Source of the DNA: Rikenella microfusus
GTDB taxonomy: Bacteria > Bacteroidota > Bacteroidia > Bacteroidales > Tenuifilaceae
Length of the DNA: 54,404 nucleotides
Direction of reading: 5' to 3'
NCBI GenBank assembly: GCA_020722565.1
Contig: DYKO01000018.1
Location: 1-54,404 of the forward strand
Part shown: one piece after another, positions 26,111 to 33,539 of the stretch
Layout: each line of letters starts with the position of its first letter
Position numbering within the stretch: the stretch's first letter is position 1
Made by a program: the position numbers and the translations under genes
Notes under the pieces: model-generated
The model's input: the letters and a program-made list of their open reading frames with translations, nothing else
What the model was told of the DNA's origin: nothing
Database searches by the model: none

Positions 26111-26817
26111 CTTTTTTTAGATAAATCCCGAAGGTAGCTCAAAAGCGATTCAAAAATTAAACGTCCATCGGTATTACCAAGCTCATCGTCTGATGACCTT
26201 TCGGGGTGGGGCATCATTCCGAAAACATTGTGCCGTTCATTGCAAACACCCGCAATGTTCTCAACTGAACCATTGGGGTTGGCGCTCTCGGAAACCACGC
26301 CATTCTCATCGCAGTACCTAAAAAGGATTTGACCATTAATTCTCATCTGGGCAATGGTATCCTTATCGGCATAGTACCTGCCCTCTCCGTGGGCAATGGG
26401 TATTTTTAAAACTCTGTTGCGGGGTAAGTACTTTGTTAGAGCTGAAGTTTTGCTATCGGGAGTAATGTAGATGTTCTTGCATATAAACTTTTGGTTAATA
26501 TTGTGCAACAGGGCTCCCGGAAGAAGTCCGCTCTCACAAAGAATCTGAAATCCGTTGCAAATGCCAAAAACATATCCCCCATTATTTGCAAATTCAATTA
26601 CCCTATTCATGATTGGCGAAAATTTTGCCAATGCTCCTGAACGTAGGTAATCGCCATAGGAAAATCCCCCTGGGAGAATTATCACATCTACATTTTCATC
26701 AAAATCCGTCTCCTTATGCCACAGGGTTACTACTTCCTGTTCGAGGATCTCTTTTAATACGTAAACTGTATCCTGGTCGCAGTTTGAACCAGGAAATACT
26801 ACAACTCCAAACTTCAT
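26107..26817 (-). CDS. purQ: Phosphoribosylformylglycinamidine synthase subunit PurQ
   Basis: PurQ is the glutaminase subunit of the PurSQL complex for step four of purine synthesis. The 236-residue class I amidotransferase shows the oxyanion-region PGGFSYGDYLRSGA (about 50-63), the nucleophile Cys in GICNGFQIL (about 91), and the His-x-Glu pair in MMPHPERSS near the C-terminus. A separate PurQ implies the small-PurL system rather than the fused large enzyme. purS and purL are not in this window. It has a consensus promoter of its own. Confidence 0.95.
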   Translation of the reverse strand: MKFGVVVFPGSNCDQDTVYVLKEILEQEVVTLWHKETDFDENVDVIILPGGFSYGDYLRSGALAKFSPIMNRVIEFANNGGYVFGICNGFQILCESGLLPGALLHNINQKFICKNIYITPDSKTSALTKYLPRNRVLKIPIAHGEGRYYADKDTIAQMRINGQILFRYCDENGVVSESANPNGSVENIAGVCNERHNVFGMMPHPERSSDDELGNTDGRLIFESLLSYLRDLSKKS

Positions 26818-26837
26818 ACGGTAGGGTTTAGATTGCC

Positions 26838-26868
26838 CAAAGATAGGTATTAATAAATATCCTTCAAA
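26838..26868 (-). promoter_or_regulatory. Consensus Bacteroidetes promoter for purQ
   Basis: On the minus strand TTTG (plus 26865-26868) and TATCTTTG (plus 26838-26845) are perfect -33 and -7 elements with a 19-base spacer. The purQ start lies 20 bases downstream of the -7 box. Confidence 0.8.
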
Positions 26869-26922
26869 GTGATATTCATCCCAATCTTTTTACTAAATTT
26901 ACATCACCTTTTAGAAAATGGT

Positions 26923-27939
26923 ATGACCTTACAAAATCAACGGTTGCTAGCAACAATATTTTTAATACCTACCGGTTTCGTAGCTGTGTTTCTTATCTAC
27001 AGCTACTTAACCCGATTTCAACCCGATACCGTTGAAATACTTCAAAAATCAAACACGCCCGATTCACTAAAAACAAATACTACATATCGGCTAATTGTAT
27101 GGAATATTCATCATGCTAAAGCTAGTTTTGACAGTACCCTAAAATGTGCTGAGGAGCACAAAACAACAAAATGGAATATACTTGAAAATTTAAAAAACAT
27201 ATCGGAACTAATTGTAAAAGAGCATTCATCATTTTCGATGCTTCAGGAAGTTGATTTCTACTCCAAACAAAGTTTTTTTATAAATCAGGTTCAAAGCCTG
27301 GTTGAAAACACCTCCTCCTTTGGTTTTTTTGCATCCAACCACAGGGTTTCATTTTATCCATTCCCTTTGCCTAAACCTGCTGGAAAAATAAACTCCGGTA
27401 TTCTGACTCTTAGTCGTTTTACCCCAACCGAAAGCAAAAGAGTTAAAGTTGACGAACCCACTGGATTAGAAAGGCTCTTTACTCCTCACAACTGTCTGAT
27501 TGAAAATTACTTTCCTGTGGACAATGGTAAAATTTTCATCTTAATTAACACATTCCTAACAATTAACAATTCCCAAAAAGGATTTTCAGAGCTAAAAAAC
27601 TACATCGAAGAGCTCTTCCAAAATGATGCATATGTAATACTTGGAGGATGTTTGGTTTCATATGGTCCAGGAAATCAAAATGATTCACAGCAAAGAGCAT
27701 TACAATCGATAACCCCAGAATTGGCAGATTTTGTTCCCAAGGGGTGGCATTTGCTTACCTGTGGCAAAATGCTACAAACAAACCATCTTAACGGAACTAA
27801 CAAGGAGGAAAAAATTGATAAGAAAAGCTTATTTCTTATAGCTTCCCCAAATATTAAGTTAACGAGTTCCCTCAAACTCATTACAAATAATAAACCTCTG
27901 GAATGTGAACCAATTGCTATTAATCTTGAACTCATATAA
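26923..27939 (+). CDS. Membrane-anchored endonuclease/phosphatase-fold protein, active site degenerate
   Basis: The 338-residue protein has one N-terminal membrane anchor (about 8-27) and an endonuclease/exonuclease/phosphatase (EEP) fold. Strands RLIVWNIHHAK, SMLQEVD and GILTLSRF keep the family's Asn and Glu positions, but the usual NTH strand reads LINTFL, the GGDFN strand reads GGCLVS and the final SDHxPI reads LECEPI. Loss of these Asp, Asn and His residues predicts no hydrolase activity, so a binding role is possible. An in-frame ATG at 26869 would add 18 residues of leader-like sequence; 26923 sits directly before the anchor. The family assignment is from motif order only. Confidence 0.65.
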   Translation: MTLQNQRLLATIFLIPTGFVAVFLIYSYLTRFQPDTVEILQKSNTPDSLKTNTTYRLIVWNIHHAKASFDSTLKCAEEHKTTKWNILENLKNISELIVKEHSSFSMLQEVDFYSKQSFFINQVQSLVENTSSFGFFASNHRVSFYPFPLPKPAGKINSGILTLSRFTPTESKRVKVDEPTGLERLFTPHNCLIENYFPVDNGKIFILINTFLTINNSQKGFSELKNYIEELFQNDAYVILGGCLVSYGPGNQNDSQQRALQSITPELADFVPKGWHLLTCGKMLQTNHLNGTNKEEKIDKKSLFLIASPNIKLTSSLKLITNNKPLECEPIAINLELI

Positions 27940-28021
27940 CTTACAAACATCCCCTGTATTTGCAACCCATGGTTAAAAAGTCACATTTAGTCAAACTTAA
28001 AGCAATCTTTATGGGTATCTT

Positions 28022-28053
28022 TTTGTTTTGTATCATATAAAAATCTATATTTA
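28022..28053 (+). promoter_or_regulatory. Candidate promoter of the CheR-Sia cluster
   Basis: TTTG at 28022-28025 and TATATTTA at 28046-28053 (7 of 8 bases of TAnnTTTG) are spaced by 20 bases, about 40 bases before the first cheR start. It would drive the whole co-directional set. Confidence 0.45.
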
Positions 28054-28093
28054 GCTCATAAGATTTTGTGGAAAGTTATCGGAAAAGCAGTTA

Positions 28094-28948
28094 ATGGCAA
28101 CCCAACGTATGCAGGTCACCGATCAAGATTTACTATACTTTGTTAATACTATAAAAAGCACTTCGCGATACGATTTCTCAGAATACTCTGACAAATCGCT
28201 TAAGAGGCGTTTACAAAAAATATTGGAAGATTATAATCTCGATCTTACGAGTCTTCTTACCAACCTTCGGCTCGATAAAGATTTTTTGGAAAAAGTGGTG
28301 AAAGAGATAACTGTTAACACTACCGAGCTCTTTCGTGATCCTCCGGTATGGCACCTGCTGCGTTCCCGCATTCTCCCTCGATTCAAAAGTAACAAAACCA
28401 TAAACATATGGCATGCCGGTTGCTCCTCCGGTCAAGAGGTTTACTCCATGATGATTCTATTAAACGAAATGGAACTGCTCGACCGTGCCAAGATTTTTGC
28501 CACCGACCTGAACACCGATGTACTTGAAATAGCCAAACAGGGTGTTTACAAGTACCGTTTTAACCTGGGCTACCTCGATAATTTTGACAAGGTAATTAAG
28601 CATAATCCCCTAAACTTTGAGGAGTATAACGATGTTCCCTATGAGAAATACTTTGATATTGACAAGGTAAGGGACACAATTACCATGAAAAAGTTCCTTA
28701 CCGAACGCCCCATTTTTCGGAAACACGATTTAGTAGTGGATGGAAACATCTTTTTTGCCAAATTTGACCTGATTCTTTGTCGAAACGTTATCATTTACTT
28801 TAACTATTCGCTACAGAATAAGGTTTTTGAACTATTTCACAGTAACCTATATCCTAAAGGAATATTGCTTTTAGGAATGCACGAAACCATTTTAGGCCCG
28901 TGGGCAACCCGTTTTGAACGATTAGGACAAGCTTACATTAAAAAATAA
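28094..28948 (+). CDS. cheR: CheR-type protein glutamate methyltransferase
   Basis: CheR enzymes methylate glutamates on the coiled-coil signalling helices of receptors using SAM. The 284-residue protein has the N-terminal helical domain (with TVNTTELFRDPPVW at about 75-88), a full SAM motif WHAGCSSGQEVYS (about 114-126), ATDLNTDVL and the LILCRNVIIYF motif near the C-terminus. All expected catalytic features are present. It lacks the C-terminal pentapeptide-binding partner motif evidence because no MCP is nearby. It lies 8 bases upstream of a membrane sensor gene, its likely substrate. Confidence 0.93.
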   Translation: MATQRMQVTDQDLLYFVNTIKSTSRYDFSEYSDKSLKRRLQKILEDYNLDLTSLLTNLRLDKDFLEKVVKEITVNTTELFRDPPVWHLLRSRILPRFKSNKTINIWHAGCSSGQEVYSMMILLNEMELLDRAKIFATDLNTDVLEIAKQGVYKYRFNLGYLDNFDKVIKHNPLNFEEYNDVPYEKYFDIDKVRDTITMKKFLTERPIFRKHDLVVDGNIFFAKFDLILCRNVIIYFNYSLQNKVFELFHSNLYPKGILLLGMHETILGPWATRFERLGQAYIKK

Positions 28949-28956
28949 ACTCAACC

Positions 28957-31329
28957 ATGAAGGCATTTGCTAACATGAACCTGGCGCAACGCATTCAAAT
29001 TGTCATCATTCCCCTAATAGCAATGCTTTTTGCTATTGCAGGTTTAATACTAAACCACTTTTCCAAAACTCAAACCATTAATACCGCCATCATCGAGGCA
29101 TACGTTTATATTGACAAACTTGAAGAATTTGCCAATATTGTTGAAGGTAAAACCGGACCCGGTCTATCCTCCAACGATATTTTTGAACTTAAGGAGTATT
29201 TCAGCAAGCCAGCCTTCAGAGAAACGGATTATCCATCACTCCTATCCAAAAACGGGGAGTACCTTATACATGCAACCCGACAGGGGGGCAGGCTTCCCCT
29301 TGAGGTGGTGCAAAACCTGAAAAAAGCCAATAGCAAACAGGGTTACCTCTACTACAACAATATTTCTGAGACTAAAATCGAAAAACGTATTTTGGTTTAC
29401 AAGTTTTATAAGCCCTATAACTCATGGATTGCCATTTCCATAAGCCCTTCGGAGGTGCTGAAACAAATCAGGGCCAACCGAATTTCAATGATACTTATTG
29501 TAATATTCGCATCGTTGTTAACTGCATTTATAATTTACCTAACCCTTAAGCCTGTATCGCGCAGATTGATGCACCTCTCTATCCGATTGAAACAACTTGC
29601 CCAGGGCGAAATTCCAAACCATATCAAAAACGGCGACAGAAGCGAATTAGGTATCCTGTCGGACTCATTGAATAAGCTTATCGATGGTTTAAAAAACACC
29701 ACAGAATTTGCCCGACAAATTGAGCAAAATAAACTTGACTTCAACTTTAAGCCACTAAGCCAAAAAGATCAGTTGGGTATGGCTCTCATTCAAATGCGCG
29801 ATAGCCTGAAAAGAGCATTTGAGGGGGAACAAATCCGTAAACAGGAAGATGAAATACGCAGCTGGTTTAATAGCGGCCTAGCTATGTTTGGTGAAATTCT
29901 TCGACAGAATAACAACAATCTCAATATCTTAGCCGATAATGTGATTCAAGACCTAGTTAACTACCTCAATGCCAACCAGGGAGGTATTTTTATGTACAAC
30001 GATAATGATACCGAAAAGAACCTGGTACTGCTATCCTCCTTTGCCTACAACCGTAAAAAGTTTATACATAAAACGATAATGCTTGGTGAAGGATTAGTGG
30101 GAACCTGTGCACTGGAAAAACAAACCATATACCTTAAAGAAATTCCGTCGGATTATATCTATATCACATCAGGGCTTGGCGAGGCTACCCCTAAATCCTT
30201 ACTTATTGTTCCCCTGAAACTAGAGGAAGAAATATTTGGAGTCATCGAAATTGCATCTTTTAACGAATTCCCTAAACATCAAATTGAGTTCGTTGAAAAA
30301 ATTGGAGAAAGTATTGCTACAACGTTAAATTCTGTAAAGAATAATATCCGGACCCGTGAACTCCTTGAACAATCGCAGCAACAACGCGAGGAAATGGCCG
30401 CACAGGAAGAAGAAATGCGACAGAATATGGAGGAAATGCAGGCCACTCAGGAAGAAATGCAACGGAAAAATATAGAACTCGAGGTCATTACTGGAGCTAT
30501 TAACCAAACCCTCATTTCCCTATCTCTTAATGATGATGGCATTATCGTTGAATCCAATAGCATATTCCACGAAACCATTGGTTATAGCAAAAGTGAATTG
30601 GAAGGAATGCTGCTGGAAAATTTGATTAGCCCCGATGAACGAAAGGAATTTGATCATTTATGGCAAACGGTGCTTAATGGTCAATCGGTTACTGCCACGC
30701 TTCATCTTATTGGCAATAGCAACCGTGAACGGTATCTCCTTGCCACCCTTTCTCCCGGATTTGACACATTGGGCTTACTAATAAAAATTCTTCTCATTGG
30801 CCATGATGTAACCGAAACTAAAAAATTGGAGTTTATGGCCCTGCAGCAAGCTAAGGAAATTGAAAACAACCTGCAAACTATAAAAAAGGAGCAGGAAATA
30901 TCCAACATGCGTCAACATGAAATGGAAACCCTCCTGAAAGCTCTGGATCAAAACTGCTTGGTTTCTATTTTGGAACCCAATGGGTTGATCACATACATCA
31001 ACAACATGAATGTTGTGGTTCTTGGCGATAAAAAAGAGGATATTGAGGGGAAATTCCTCAAGGATATCGATTATAATGCAAAGAATAATCCTAAAGAATT
31101 CGAGCGATTCTGGAAATTGCTTCATGATGGGAAAAAACAAAACCGTGAATTTTCGCTTAATGTAAAAGGTGAAACCAAATGGATTCTGGAAAACTTTACC
31201 CCTATATTGGACGAGAAGGGCAAATTGTATAAAATTATTAATATAGGCTATGACATTACCCTCAACAAGCAAAAAGAACAGGAACTCAACAATATTATTA
31301 GCCAACTTAAAGAGCAGCTTAAGAAATAG
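28957..31329 (+). CDS. Membrane sensor: Cache-like, HAMP, GAF, coiled coil, two PAS
   Basis: The 790-residue protein has two membrane segments (about 14-35 and 177-199) around a small Cache-like periplasmic domain (LLSKNGEYLIH strand), a HAMP region (about 200-255), a GAF domain (about 325-450, with IPSDYIYITSGLG), a coiled coil (about 468-512) and two PAS domains (about 515-640 and 665-775), ending in another coiled coil. There is no kinase, cyclase or MCP tip. The coiled coil is rich in paired Glu/Gln next to small residues (MAAQEEEM, MQATQEEM), resembling receptor methylation sites. Flanked by two cheR genes, it is the best candidate substrate. The output partner is unknown. Confidence 0.85.
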   Translation: MKAFANMNLAQRIQIVIIPLIAMLFAIAGLILNHFSKTQTINTAIIEAYVYIDKLEEFANIVEGKTGPGLSSNDIFELKEYFSKPAFRETDYPSLLSKNGEYLIHATRQGGRLPLEVVQNLKKANSKQGYLYYNNISETKIEKRILVYKFYKPYNSWIAISISPSEVLKQIRANRISMILIVIFASLLTAFIIYLTLKPVSRRLMHLSIRLKQLAQGEIPNHIKNGDRSELGILSDSLNKLIDGLKNTTEFARQIEQNKLDFNFKPLSQKDQLGMALIQMRDSLKRAFEGEQIRKQEDEIRSWFNSGLAMFGEILRQNNNNLNILADNVIQDLVNYLNANQGGIFMYNDNDTEKNLVLLSSFAYNRKKFIHKTIMLGEGLVGTCALEKQTIYLKEIPSDYIYITSGLGEATPKSLLIVPLKLEEEIFGVIEIASFNEFPKHQIEFVEKIGESIATTLNSVKNNIRTRELLEQSQQQREEMAAQEEEMRQNMEEMQATQEEMQRKNIELEVITGAINQTLISLSLNDDGIIVESNSIFHETIGYSKSELEGMLLENLISPDERKEFDHLWQTVLNGQSVTATLHLIGNSNRERYLLATLSPGFDTLGLLIKILLIGHDVTETKKLEFMALQQAKEIENNLQTIKKEQEISNMRQHEMETLLKALDQNCLVSILEPNGLITYINNMNVVVLGDKKEDIEGKFLKDIDYNAKNNPKEFERFWKLLHDGKKQNREFSLNVKGETKWILENFTPILDEKGKLYKIINIGYDITLNKQKEQELNNIISQLKEQLKK

Positions 31330-31335
31330 ATTGTT

Positions 31336-32172
31336 ATGACTATTCGCTACGAAATAGGAATTGTAGATACCCGCAACATCATAAAGTTGCTACTGGATGA
31401 CTTTGGTTATGATTTTCGTGATTACGCCCTAACCTCATTCAAACGAAGACTGGAGTACATTATTACGCTCTATGCTCTTCGCGATGCCGATGGACTAATA
31501 GCCCGCCTCAAGAGTAGTCCAGATTTTCTCAGCCAATTCCTATCCGAAATTACTCCCGAGACCACCGAAATGTTTCGAGATCCCTCGTTCTGGCGATTAC
31601 TCCGCGACGAAATAATTCCAGAAACAATGAGAGGAAGCACATCCAAACCCAGAATTTGGTTTGCCTCATTTGACTCCGGCGAAGAACTTTTTTCCCTAAC
31701 CATTCTTCTTAAGGAGCTGAACCTGCTTGATGAGGTAAATGTTTACTGTAATGTTCTTTCAGAACAAACCATTCAACATATCTCATCCGGAAAGCTCGAC
31801 TTAAAAGATATTGAAATTAATGAAGCAAACTACCAGCGTTACAATGACAAAGGAAACTACTCTCTTTATTTCAAAAACGAGGGTGGCTCAACGTTTTTTG
31901 ATACAGATCTAATTAAAAATGTTTCATTCCTCAAACAAAACCCTCTTATTGAAGACGAACCCGGGGCTGTAAAACTCATACTGTTTCGTAATCAATCCAT
32001 TTACTATAATCAATTACTTACCGAAAAAATATTTTCAAAACTGGCAAACAGCTTGGTAGCCGGAGGATTTTTAGCTCTTGGAGTTAAGGAAACCTTGGAA
32101 AATACCAACGCAAATAATAAATTTACCATATTCAACGAATCCGAAAGAGTATATAAGCGAAAAAACAATTAA
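31336..32172 (+). CDS. Degenerate CheR-like protein
   Basis: The 278-residue protein aligns along its length with the CheR at 28094 (for example ITPETTEMFRDPSFWRLL in the same place) but its SAM motif has decayed: WHAGCSSGQE of the neighbour is WFASFDSGEE here, and LILCRNVIIYF is LILFRNQSIYY. The changes hit residues that bind SAM, so it is probably a pseudoenzyme that may bind the sensor helix or regulate the active CheR. The frame is fully intact and lies in tight spacing (6 bases on both sides), so it is kept by selection. Confidence 0.85.
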   Translation: MTIRYEIGIVDTRNIIKLLLDDFGYDFRDYALTSFKRRLEYIITLYALRDADGLIARLKSSPDFLSQFLSEITPETTEMFRDPSFWRLLRDEIIPETMRGSTSKPRIWFASFDSGEELFSLTILLKELNLLDEVNVYCNVLSEQTIQHISSGKLDLKDIEINEANYQRYNDKGNYSLYFKNEGGSTFFDTDLIKNVSFLKQNPLIEDEPGAVKLILFRNQSIYYNQLLTEKIFSKLANSLVAGGFLALGVKETLENTNANNKFTIFNESERVYKRKNN

Positions 32173-32177
32173 TTTTT

Positions 32178-32738
32178 ATGTATAAAGCTGTTATTATAGG
32201 AGGTTCGGCTGGTAGTTTTCAGGTTATTACGCGAATTCTGCATTCTCTCCCCCCAACATTCCCTTTACCCATTCTACTTTGCCTGCACCGACTCAAGCAC
32301 GTTCGAAGCGGATTTGTCGAAGCACTATCCATTAAATCAGCTATTCCTATTATTGAACCCAACGATAAAGAACAAATAAAAGCTGGGAAAGCATATTTAG
32401 CACCAGCCAACTATCACATGTACGTTGAGCTGGGCAATAAAATTGCCCTCTCAACCGAGGATCCGGTAAACCATTCCCGCCCCAGTATCGACCTCTCGTT
32501 CATAACTGCTGCCCAGGTTTATCGTGAAAAACTTGTAGGTATTATTCTTTCCGGGGCTAACCGAGATGGCGCATATGGGCTAAAAAAAATCAAGGACTTA
32601 GGAGGATTGGCAATTGTTCAAAACCCCGACGAGTGTCAGGTTAGAACCATGACCGAAGCTTCTTTAAAAATGACTCCCGTCGATTTTGTATATAATACAA
32701 ACGAAATCATTAAATTTCTGCAAAATATAAAAGCCTAA
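32178..32738 (+). CDS. cheB: Stand-alone CheB methylesterase domain
   Basis: The 186-residue protein is the C-terminal esterase/deamidase domain of CheB with no receiver domain. The catalytic triad is present: Ser10 in IGGSAGS, His37 in LCLHRLKHVRSGF, Asp130 in SGANRDGAYG. YLAPANYHMYVE and NHSRPSIDLSF also match the family. It should demethylate glutamates set by CheR. Without a receiver it cannot be controlled by CheA phosphorylation, which fits the lack of CheA here. It is spaced 5 bases after the CheR-like gene. Confidence 0.92.
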   Translation: MYKAVIIGGSAGSFQVITRILHSLPPTFPLPILLCLHRLKHVRSGFVEALSIKSAIPIIEPNDKEQIKAGKAYLAPANYHMYVELGNKIALSTEDPVNHSRPSIDLSFITAAQVYREKLVGIILSGANRDGAYGLKKIKDLGGLAIVQNPDECQVRTMTEASLKMTPVDFVYNTNEIIKFLQNIKA

Positions 32739-32742
32739 AACT

Positions 32743-33519
32743 ATGAGGCCCAGCCAAGTTAAAAATAAATTTGTACCCATTATCATTCTGTTATTGCTAC
32801 TGGTAAGTTCTCTTTTAATCTTTAGCACTCTTTACAACCAAAGTATAGCGTATGGGACTAGGCTACACCTTACAGGTATTCTTATCTCGTTTATGCCTTT
32901 TATAATTGGACTATGGTTTTACTTTGTAACTCTTAAGCAACGGTCAGCTATCAACGAGTTGATTGCCCATACCGAAATGCTAAAGTCACAACTTGAAGGC
33001 TTAATCAAAGTGCAAAAAAACGATCAAAAACAGGAGACTAAAAATGAAACCATTAACATTCAGGAATGGGCAAATAAAATTATTCCTGGGAATCAGGTAG
33101 ATAACCTCGATAAATACAGCGAAACCCTATTGGCCAACATAGCCAAATCGGTTGAGGTGGTACAGGGATTACTTTTCATAAAAGACCAGCAAAGTAGCAT
33201 ATTTAGGTTTACCGCTGGTTACGCCTTTTACTCCGAAACGCCACCCCACGATTTCTCTGAAGGTGAAACTCTTGCAGGGCAAGTTGCTAAAAATCAAAAA
33301 CTCATCAACATTGATAATATACCCGATGGGTACATTACTGTGCTCTCGGGTTTGGGAAAGGGTTCGCCCCGCCACCTGATTATTACTCCCATCGTTTCAC
33401 CTCAAAGCAAAACCATCGGAATTATTGAACTAGCATCATTCAAAGCATTTTTGCCCGAACACGAAGAACTTTTTACATTGATTGGACGTAAACTTGGCGA
33501 AATACTCAGTATTTCTTAA
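32743..33519 (+). CDS. Membrane-anchored GAF domain protein
   Basis: The 258-residue protein has two membrane segments (about 12-30 and 45-64), a coiled coil (about 68-100) and a C-terminal GAF domain (about 125-255). The GAF carries GETLAGQVAKN and IPDGYITVLSGLG, the same signature as in the two larger sensors of this cluster, so the three likely share ligand type or dimerise. No output domain is present. A small regulator of the neighbouring phosphatase is a reasonable guess, not shown by sequence. Confidence 0.8.
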   Translation: MRPSQVKNKFVPIIILLLLLVSSLLIFSTLYNQSIAYGTRLHLTGILISFMPFIIGLWFYFVTLKQRSAINELIAHTEMLKSQLEGLIKVQKNDQKQETKNETINIQEWANKIIPGNQVDNLDKYSETLLANIAKSVEVVQGLLFIKDQQSSIFRFTAGYAFYSETPPHDFSEGETLAGQVAKNQKLINIDNIPDGYITVLSGLGKGSPRHLIITPIVSPQSKTIGIIELASFKAFLPEHEELFTLIGRKLGEILSIS

Positions 33520-33539
33520 CACAAACCATTAGCACAGGC

